NCBI GenBank assembly: GCA_024220525.1
Contig: JAMYWO010000092.1
Location: 117,776-150,823 of the forward strand
Origin: Cochliopodium minus
Taxonomy: Eukaryota > Discosea > Himatismenida > Cochliopodiidae
DNA length: 33,048 bases
Reading direction: 5' to 3'
Below are positions 21,050 to 30,400 of this stretch, piece after piece. The notes beneath the pieces are model-generated. The model was not told the origin of the DNA and did no database searches. It worked only from the letters and a program-made list of their open reading frames with translations. The number at the start of each line of letters is the position of its first letter. Positions within the stretch are counted from its first letter, which is position 1. The position numbers and the translations under genes are program-made.

Positions 21050-21908
21050 TTATCTTTCCCTATTGTATGTTCTTTGTTGGTCGTTGGATTTCAAAGATTT
21101 CTGCTGCTCTTCTCTGTTTTTCTTTTTCAATTCATATTCTTCAGTTCGTTTGATGGAATATTCTTCCATCATCGAATCTGCACCCAACAATCCAGAAAAG
21201 AATACCCCAGATACTGTTCCATAGATCATATATGCCATATAATTTTGAAATCCATTTCTGATCTTTGGGAGGAAGATCACAGAGCTCAATGTGACTCCAC
21301 TTGCCAATCCATGCAACAAAATATCTTCTTTTCCATCTCGAAAATATTGAATGGCCAAAGGCATCGCGAAAAATGCGGCAGCTAATAAAGATAGATTCAC
21401 TGATGAGATCAGTCTATATTTCAATCTTTCTTTCGAAAAATTTACTATCTTTTATTTTTTGAAATAAAGAAGATAGGTTAATGATATTGAATGTGATGTC
21501 AGTGATATTTGTTGATATTTGTTTTTTTTTACACTACTATATATTTTTGGATGTTCTACTGGGACTTGATATTTTCTTATTTTTTGATTGGTATAGTTTT
21601 TTCCTTTTATATGAACAAGATGATAAGGATTGAAATGTTTGGGATATGTGATATAATAAACATTATATTGTAAATAGAAAGGATATATCTATTGTATTGG
21701 ATTATTCATAAATAATTTTTTTACCTTCAATTACTGCAATAATGATATTCATTGATATAGTGGTTCCTGTTGTGATTAATGAAAATTTTGTCCATTTGTC
21801 AAATAATTTTTGAAATAAATTTTCTTGATAGAAAGGTATAGCAATCGGTTCTATTTGTGATTGTTTGGGTAGTTGATTGGCGTCTTTATTTTCCCCATTT
21901 TCAGACAT
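21050..21908 (-). CDS. Four-helix membrane protein, weakly Tim17/22/23-like
   Basis: Two exons give 192 residues in frame: 21908-21725 and 21444-21050, with the acceptor GATAG. The start MSENGENKDANQLP follows an A-run. Residues 1-40 are hydrophilic. Four hydrophobic segments follow: FSLITTGTTISMNIIIAVI, LSLLAAAFFAMPLAI, a short LASGVTLSSVIFLP and MIYGTVSGVFFSGLLGA. The loop RDGKEDILLHGLASG resembles the Arg...Lys-Glu-Asp...Gly pattern between helices 2 and 3 of Tim17/Tim22/Tim23-type inner-membrane proteins, but I see no decisive motif. The C terminus is a charged helix (EEYELKKKNREEQQK). A mitochondrial (or related organelle) location is an inference from this resemblance only. The gene diverges from the P2X gene with 44 bp between start codons, and is convergent with the SLX9-like gene (167 bp). 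Confidence 0.55.
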
Positions 21909-21952
21909 TTTTTTTTTTAATAAAATAAAATTGAACTTTTCATTGATCCACA
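21909..21952. promoter_or_regulatory. 44-bp bidirectional start region
   Basis: Only 44 bp separate the ATG of the four-helix membrane protein (minus) from the ATG of the P2X receptor (plus). Part of it is an A-run (read on the minus strand). Both 5' leaders must be very short, or the transcripts overlap at their 5' ends. No TATA-type or other motif can be assigned with confidence. Confidence 0.55.
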
Positions 21953-24900
21953 ATGAAGCAAAAATGTATGGAATTCTTCTATCTTCAAACAGATCAATTG
22001 GTGGAGATTAGAAATCCTTGGATAGGTCAATATAAGAATTATATTTTTTAAATAAAACAATTGATGAAACAACATAGTTTATCCACAAACCAATTCACTA
22101 TTGATAAGTTTATAGTAAAAATATGATTGCACTTCTTTATTAGCAATTTTATATTCAAAGGATATACAGTTTCAAAAAACTAATATCTTTTTCTAAATCA
22201 AAAAATTTAGGATTATTGTTGTATAGCATTCAATTGATTATAGTGATTTATGTGATTGGAATAGCAATTATATATGAACGAGGTAAAAATTTCATATTTT
22301 CACATCCACAAAAAATCTCAAAATAAAAAATGTTAAACGTAATATATAGAATATCAATCAAAGGATAATGCAATAGGAACAGTGATGGGTGAAAAAAGAT
22401 TTTTTTAATTATTAATTTTATTTGTTATTTTTGTTTGTCGAAATGAATGATAGCGAAAGTGAAAGGAATATCAGGAAGAACGCAGATACATGATTCATAT
22501 GATTTCGTTAATCCTCCTCTTGAAAATGATGCAGTTGTAAAAAAAAATTTAAAAAATAAAAAGATTATTAATTAAAAAATTTTAAATTTCAAAAATTTAA
22601 AATGATATCAAATTAAAAATTAAAAGCTCAAAATCAAAAAAATATTTTAAAAATATTTAAAATATTTCAAAAAAATATCAAAAATATTTAAATTATTTCA
22701 AAAAAATTTAAAAAATTTTTTTAAAATATTCATTGATTTTTTTTAATTTCAAGATGGTGGGAGTAGTTTTAGCAAAAACGAAGATGCAGCAAAGAGGAGT
22801 TTGTGATGGTAATGATAATTCTGAAAAATGTACAAGTGACGCAGATTGTGTGGAAGGAAAATCAACAACCAACGGTTACACAAACGGGTAAATAAAAAAC
22901 AAAAAAATGAACATTAAAATCTAATTTTTAAAATTATTTAGTACTTGTAATATTAATACTGGATTTTGTTATATTGATGCATGGTATCTTTTTTTTTTAT
23001 TTTTTATTTTTTTATTTTTTATTTTTTTACTTTTTTATTTTTTATTTTATTTTTTTTGTTTATGACTATTTTTATTTTTTTATTTTTTTGTTTTATTTTT
23101 TATTTTTTAATTGTTTTTAACTACTGGTTTTTTATTTTTTATTTTTTTATTTTTTTATTTTTTTATTTTTAAATTTTTTTTAAAATTTTTATTAGGTGCC
23201 CTCCTGAAGATGATTCAGTGAGGTATTATCTTGATGGAGTTGAAGATTCAACAGGTAATACAAAATCGTTTTTCTTCATATTTCTCTTAATCTCAAAAAT
23301 TTTTTCATTTTCTTAGTGTTTTTTAAAGTTAATGTTGAATTTCCAAGAGTAAAAAATTTTTTTTATTTCTTTATTTTATTTCTTAATTTTTTAATTTGAA
23401 ATTTTAATTATCATAATGTTTTATAATTATTTTTATAATTATTTTTTTATTTTTTATTTATTTTTTATTTATTTTATTTTTTTTATTCTTATTTTCATTT
23501 TTAATTATATTTGAGTTTATTCTTATTTTCATTTTTTGTTTTAATTACATTTTTTTATTATTTTAATTATTATTCATTTTTTAATTAAAAATTTTTTATT
23601 TTCTTGATTTTTATTTATTATTTCTTATTTTTTCAATTATTATTTTTTAAAACATTTTTTATTTTAAAAGTGGCAAATAATAGCTGATAATGTTGGCAAA
23701 ACACCACTCGTTCAATACAATGTTTCTGATCCTGATAACAAAGGGGTCAACGTGTGGGCGGTCAAAGAGTAAAATTTTAATTAAAATAAAATAAATAAAA
23801 TAAAAATAAATATAAAATAAAAATAAATTTGACAAATAAAATAAATAATAAAAATAATAATAAATAAAATAAAAATAAATAAAAGAAATAAAATAAATTT
23901 GATAAATTTGATAAATAAAAAAAATTTGATAAATTTGATAAATTTGATAAATAAATAAATTTGATAAATAAAATAAATTTGATAAATTTGATAAATAAAA
24001 TAAAAAATAAATAAAATAAATAAAATAAATTTGATAAATTTGATAAATTTGATAAATAAAATAAAAATTTAAAAATTGTTCATAAAAGTATTTTGAGATT
24101 ATCTGGTATTGATGACATCAGCAAAATTACTTCGTCAGGTATTTATTTATCTTTTTTTATTTTATTTTTTTCATTATTATTTCTTAATTTATTAATTTTC
24201 TTTCAAAAGGAACTACAATTGCTTTTTTGGTGGAATATAATTGTAACTTGGATAAATCCGTCACAGATTGTAAACCTGAGTATTCGTAATTTTTTTTAAT
24301 TTTTTTAATTTTAATTTTTTATTCTTCTTATTTTTTTTTATTTTATTTTTAATCTTTATTATTTATTTTTTTATTTTTTTCATGTAAGATTTTCGAGGAT
24401 AGACGATCCATCTTCGTTTTCACCGGGATTCAACTTTAGATACGTGGACAGATACTACACTAAAAATGAAAATGGAGAAGAAATCCAAACTAGGTAAAAA
24501 AGAAAAGAAATTATTTCATAAAAAAATATTTAATAAAAAAAATTTTTAAAGAAAAAAAAATTATTAGAAAAAAAAAGAAATTATTTTTTTTTAAAAATCA
24601 AATTAATAAAATTGAAAAAAAATTTTTTTGATTAAAAAAAAAAGAGATATCATTAAAGTTTGGGGTGTCAGAATTACTTTTTTAGTGTCAGGATTAGGAA
24701 GGAAATTTGACTCTCCAAGTAATAAATCATTCTTTATTAAAGTTTATTCACTTTTAAATTTAAAATATGATTTTAGTTCCTTTTTTTGTAACTTTTGGAA
24801 GTGGTATCGGAATTGTAAATTTTATTTTTTATTTTTTATTTTTTATTTTTTTATTTTTTATTTTTATTTTTATTTTTTATTTTTTTTATTATTTTAAATA

Positions 24901-25057
24901 GTTGGCAATGGCCACTGTGATATGTGATGTATTGATTGTCTACATTTTTCCACAAAAGCACTATTATCGTTCCCACAAATTTTATCCTGTAGATGACAAA
25001 ACCAACGCAACAGACGAGAACATTCTCTTGTTGAGTGATGACAACAAATATATTTAA
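21953..25057 (+). CDS. P2X-type ATP-gated cation channel
   Basis: Fifteen exons give 376 residues in frame: 21953-22025, 22211-22282, 22350-22388, 22454-22536, 22754-22887, 22942-22983, 23196-23254, 23317-23348, 23671-23768, 24089-24138, 24210-24285, 24389-24493, 24645-24718, 24777-24814, 24902-25057. The length and plan are those of P2X subunits. A short N terminus is followed by TM1 (LLLYSIQLIIVIYVIGIAII), the ectodomain, TM2 (FGSGIGILAMATVICD...) and a cytosolic tail with the YxxxK motif YRSHK (347-351). ATP-contact residues are visible: AKVKG (Lys63, Lys65), GFNFRY (Asn268, Arg270) and Lys292 in IIKVWG. Cysteines 106, 115, 121, 136, 143 and 149 form the head-domain set, and 239/248 the YNCNLD...C pair; the remaining conserved pair is absent. 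The N-terminal YxTxK motif is degenerate (LQTDQ, Thr13). P2X trimers open to Na+, K+ and Ca2+ on ATP binding, at the surface or on contractile vacuoles in amoebae. Confidence 0.92.
23880..24060. repeat. GATAAATTT minisatellite in P2X intron
   Basis: Many copies of TTTGATAAA (9-nt period), mixed with AAATAAAAT-type units, in the intron 23769-24088. It is the reverse complement of the array in the USP intron at 10637-10744. Confidence 0.8.
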
Positions 25058-25198
25058 AATTTAAAATTCAATTAAAAACAATTTTTTTTTCAGTTTCTTC
25101 ATTATTTTTTTTTCGCCTTCCAAAAACAGGTTTGACGTTCAATATTAAAAGTTTTCTTTTTTTTGATATGATGATTACAAAAATGGATATTTATTTAA

Positions 25199-27173
25199 TT
25201 AACACAAAAAACTAAGTAAATAAATTAACAATCTCTTTGGAATAAGATAAACTACACAATTTTTTTCTTTTCTGAGCAACAACATGACCAACTTTAATTT
25301 GGAGTAGAGAATCATTAAACGGGTGTTGTTTTTGGTAATCTCTTCTATTCTTTTGAGAGAGGGAAGCTCTGATAATTTGGCAACAGAAAGAAACCTTATT
25401 GTTTGATTATTTTCAATGACTTTGCACAAATTATTTATTCCTAAAAAATAAAAATTAAAATTAAAAATTAAAATTTAAAATTAAAAATTAAAATTTAACA
25501 TATAAAAAATAAAAATAAAAAATAATTTCACCATCAACATCAAAATTTCCGTTACAAACATCGAGAGAAGTGAGAGTGTTGTTATACCTCAAAGCATCAG
25601 ATATATGATCCAAGCCAGCATTAGTAAGAGGATTGTTATTGATCTTCAAAGTTTTCAAGGAAGAGTTGGATTTGAGAGAATTAGACAAATACATGACACC
25701 TTCTTCTCTGATGCAACAAAAATGAATGACCAAGTATTTCAGAGAATTGTTGTTTTCAAGCATTTTGGAGATTTGAATCATGTTTTCAACGTTTAGATTG
25801 TTGTTGCAAAGTTCCAAGTAGATTAGCGATTTGTTGTGTGATAAAGCTTCTGTCAGTGTTTTTATCGATTTATCTTTCTTTTTTAATTTTTTTATTTTTA
25901 TTATATTATTTTTAAAATAAAAAATATCTTTTATTTGTATTTATTTATTATTTTTATTTTATTTGCATTTATTTTATTATATTTATTTTATTTATATTTA
26001 TTTACTTTATTACAATTTTATTTATTTTTTATTTTTTATATTTAAAATACTCAATTTAAAATTAATATATTTTTTTTATTTTTATTATAATTTTATTTTT
26101 TTACCAATTCAATTCTTGTTAAATATAGAAATGACAAAGTGTTGTTTTGAGAAAGGGAAGAAGCAAAATGATGAAAACCTTCATCCATTCTATTCGAACG
26201 AATGTCCAAATGAGTCAAAACCTTGTCATTCACCATCCATTCCCCCAACTCTTTCCCGGCCTTCTCCCCCTCGATTTTATTTCCCCTCAAATCCAAATAT
26301 GTCAGAGTTTTATTGTCTTTGAAAGCATCCAACAAATATTTCATTCCTTTCGTTTCTTCAGTTAAAAAAAAATAATTAATTTCATCTTTTTATATTTTAA
26401 AATAAATTTTAAAAAAATTTAATGATTTTTTGAAAATTTTATTATAATTTTTTATAATTTTATTGTTTGTATTAGTTTTTGCCTAATTCATTTTCTCTCA
26501 CATCCAATGAAGTCAAAGAGTGTCCTCTTTTCAAATTTTTAGCTAACTCTTTCGCCTATAATCCAAGCATTAAGTTTCAATTTATTTATTTATTTTTTTT
26601 GATTATTTTGTTTCGTTTTTGTTTGGAATTTTTTATTTTTTATTTTTTTTTTTTAATTTTTTTTTATGCTATAAATAAAATTTTTTTATTTTTTTTTTTT
26701 ACTCCATTTGCTTTCATATTATTACCACCCAAATACATATAAGTGACATATCTCAATTGCAAATTATTAAATAAATGGCAGATATCGCTTGATTCCAATC
26801 TGTTGAAGCCTATATTCAGAGATTTCAAGGTGGTTTTTTCTTTGAGCACATTGGAGAGATGGGAGATGCCCTTGGATTCCAAGTTGTTGAAATAGAGATC
26901 CAATTCTGTCAGATTTTTATTCTTTCTGAGAAATGGGCAAGCCAATATGAATTCTTCTCCCAAATTCATTTGTGCAAGATTTATAAGCTTGTTATCTGAA
27001 TTTAACTATTTGATGAATTTATGAATATCAGGCGTATATTAATTTTTTGTTAACGAAGAATTTCAAAAAAAATATCCTCTTTGAAATTTAAAATTTAAAA
27101 AAAAAATTCCAAAATGATTTTTTGATATTACTATCTTTCTTGCTTCATTATTCAAAAACAATTTATTTCCCAT
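25199..27173 (-). CDS. RI/NLRC3-type leucine-rich-repeat protein
   Basis: Seven exons give 422 residues in frame: 27173-27132, 27076-27055, 26995-26703, 26555-26483, 26355-26105, 25877-25532, 25440-25199. The start MGNKLFLNNEARKI follows a long A-run. The repeats are about 28 residues with the ribonuclease-inhibitor pattern: LTELDLYFNNLESKGISHLS, LKSLNIGFNRLESSDIC, LTSLDVRENEL, LTYLDLRGNKIEGEKAGKEL, LTHLDIRSNRMDEGFHHF, LKTLKINNNPLTNAGLDHI and LTSLDVCNGNFDVDG. No NACHT, F-box or other domain is seen. Such proteins act as protein-binding scaffolds; the partner is unknown. Exon 2 is 22 nt. The intron between 26483 and 26355 appears to use a GC donor (TTAG|GCAAAA). The gene is convergent with P2X, with 141 bp between stops. 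Confidence 0.8.
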
Positions 27174-27432
27174 TTTTTTTTTTTAATTTTATTTTAAAAC
27201 TAAATGAAAATAAAATTGTTTATTCTACGTGATATTTCAAGTATGTCAGGACATTCCAAAATTTTAGACCATTTTAATTAATAAAAAAAAAATTTAAAAA
27301 TTTAAAAAAAAAAAATTAAATAAAAAAAATAATTAAAATGAAAAAAATTAAAATACAAATTCATTTTCGTTTTATACAAAATTTTTTTTTAATAAATACT
27401 ATAAATATTTGTTAAATCAAACAATTGTTATT
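27174..27432. promoter_or_regulatory. Spacer between TBC gene end and LRR gene start
   Basis: 259 bp on the minus-strand path from the TBC stop to the LRR ATG. It is A/T-rich with A-runs. It must contain the 3' end of one gene and the promoter of the next; no motif is assigned. Confidence 0.45.
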
Positions 27433-30400
27433 TTAGGTGGCCAAGTTGAAGTATTTAGTGACATGATCCTCTTCTATACATTTTTGAAGGCAAAAAGAAA
27501 TAGTGACTTTATTTTGGCTGGTGTTGTGATCTTCTTCTACGCTTTTCTCAAACAATTCTTCCACAAAATTATTTATTTTCGAAAAAGGAACCTTTGATTA
27601 AAATAAATTATGAAAAAAATAAAAAAAATTAAAAATAATTATAAAATAATTACAAAATAATAAAAAATAAAATTAAAATGAAAAAAAATATTACAAAAAA
27701 ATTAATTCCCGCTTTGTTGGTGAAATGATAACTTTTAGTTATTATTTTGATAATGTTGACTAATTGTTCTCTCTCCAAAAGATTGTCCTTGTCATCATCA
27801 AAAATGTTACAACACACTTTTTTTTTAATTTTATAAAAGGTAAAAAAAAGTTTATAAAAAGATAAAAGAATTTACAAATGAATCTGTCTTTCAAAGATTT
27901 TTTCGTTAAAATTTCTATTACAGACAAAATTTCTTCCATAAAAACGAATCCCTAAAAATTTTTTGTTAAAATAAATAAATTTAAATAGAAAAAATAAATT
28001 AAATAAATCCAAAAATTTAAATAAAAAATATTAGGAATAAAAAAATTTTAAAATAAAAAATAAAAAAATATTAACAATGTATTAAATTTAATTTAAAAAT
28101 AAAAAATTATATTTTAGTAAAAATATATTTAGATGGAAAAAATAAATTAAACAAATTTAAAAAATTTAAATAAAAATATTTGGAATAAAATTAAAAATAA
28201 AATATTTTATATTTTAAATTTTTACTGTTCCGTTAGGATCCAAGAAATTAAAGAATTGGTGATTAAAAGATTTTCCGTAGTCCCACCACTTGATGATTTG
28301 GGGTACGAGTTTTTTGAACTGAAGAAAGTTTATGTAAGCTATCTCTCCCGAAATCTGCCCAACAAACTTTTCAAAGAAAAATTCCAATTCTTTTTCGTCA
28401 ACTAAAAGATTTTGAAAGTAAAAATAATAAATTTTAAAAAAAAAATAATTAAAATGATGTAATTATAAAAATTAGTTTTAAAACAAAATAATTTAAAATT
28501 TAAATAATTTTAAAATAATATAAAAATAAAAATTTAAACAAATCAATTTTAAATTAAATAATTCTAATTAAAAATAAATAATATAATTAAATAAAAAATA
28601 AAATAATTTAAAGTAATAAATAACAATTAATTCTTTAAATAATTCTTTAAAATGAATTAAAATAATGTATCAAATTATTTTATTTTTATTACAAGTAGAT
28701 AATTGTTTGTATTTTTTAATAAAGTTAGATTTGCTGTTGGCTCTCATCTCGAAAATGAGATTGTGGGAGGCATGAGAGAAGATTTTGGAGATTTTATTCT
28801 CGGGGATCAAAATATTTCTCGCTCCCGAAATGATTTTGTCTGTGCTGCAATCCAAACGACCTAAAAAAAAAATGAAAAAATAATTTATTTTTTTTCAAAA
28901 TTAAAAAAATAAAATTCAAAAAAATAAAATTTTTTAAAAAAATTGAAAAAAATTGAAAAAAAATAAATATTAAAAATTAAATAAATTTAAGTTTTAAAAA
29001 TTACCTTTCATTTTCAAAACAATACCAGAAAAGTCATATATTTTTAGGAGATCTTCTTCGTAGTGGCTGAGTATAGATAGAGCGAATCTGAGGAGGGATT
29101 TGGTTCCCTCTAACATGAACACATCTAATATCCTAAGACTCAACTCGAGTGGAACGAATCCAATAAACAATGTTAGAAACCAACTAATGAAGAATTAATA
29201 TTAAAATAAATTAAAATGTAATTTAAAATTTATCAAAATAAAAAAAATTGAAAAAAAATAAATAAAAAATAAATAAAAAATTTAAAAATTTAAAAATAAA
29301 AAAAAATAATAATTTTTTCAAAAAAAATAAAAAATTATTCTATCAAAATTCTAAAATAAAAATAAAAATAAAAATAAAATAATTATTAAAAAAAATTTTT
29401 AAAATAATTTTTAAAATAAAAATAAAAAATTAAAATAAAAAATTATTTTTTTTTAGAATTATTAATAAAAAATTAAAATAAAAAATTATTCTATCGAAAT
29501 TAAAAAAATTTAAAAAAATAAATAATAAAAAGTTAAACCTTTGAGTCACCAAAGAAAGATTGAAGTTCAATTTTGCAAGGTGATTATGTAGACGAGGAAT
29601 TTTTTTTTTGACGAGATAATCCAAAATTTTTTGGAGCAAAGTGGAGCCTATCATCGCCCTCCTGTAGAAATTCGATGCTATTTTCTCGCAAATCACTGTA
29701 AGAAGCCAAAAAGCAGATTCTTGTGGCATGTAAAGAAGAAAAATCGAACTAAGAAAGTTCATTCCTACAAAAAAATTAAATATTGTAAAAAAAAAAATTA
29801 AAATTAAAATAAAGAAATAAAAAAATTTTAAATAATGAAAAAAAAAAATGATTTAAACATATTCAAAAATATTCAAAAAAATGTCGAAAAAATTTAAATT
29901 TAATAAAAAATAATTAAAATATAATTAAGAAAAGTTAATTTTTGTTACCTTGGCAATAACCAACTGAAAGAATTGTTGTTAAATTTAAAACATTTTGAAT
30001 AAAATTTTTTTTTTTACTTTTTGGATTTTTCCAAGAGTAAGAAACCAAAACCTAATTTTAAAGATTACGAGAAATATTTTTTAAAAAAATATAAATTTAA
30101 AAATTAAAAAAAAAAATTAAAAAAAAATTTAAAAAAAATGAAAATAATGTTTACATTTCTTAATACGCCTTGTCCAGCTTTACTTTGGAAATAAGGATGT
30201 TCGGGAAGACTTCTATGAAGATCTTTTTCTATGTCTTCTGTGCAATAAGACTTTCTTCCCTCGTAGAATTTGATGAGATGACCGTAGTACCCGTAATTCA
30301 CTTTCATATAATAAATTGACCCACTAATCAGTTGCCACAAGTTTCCTCTTAAGTTATCTGGTATTCCAACTTTTTTTTTAAATAAATAATAAAAATTAAA

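Noticed and set aside
26479-26742. Plus-strand open frames opposite the LRR exons
   Set aside because: Shadow of minus-strand LRR exons; the minus strand shows regular LxxLDLxxN repeats.
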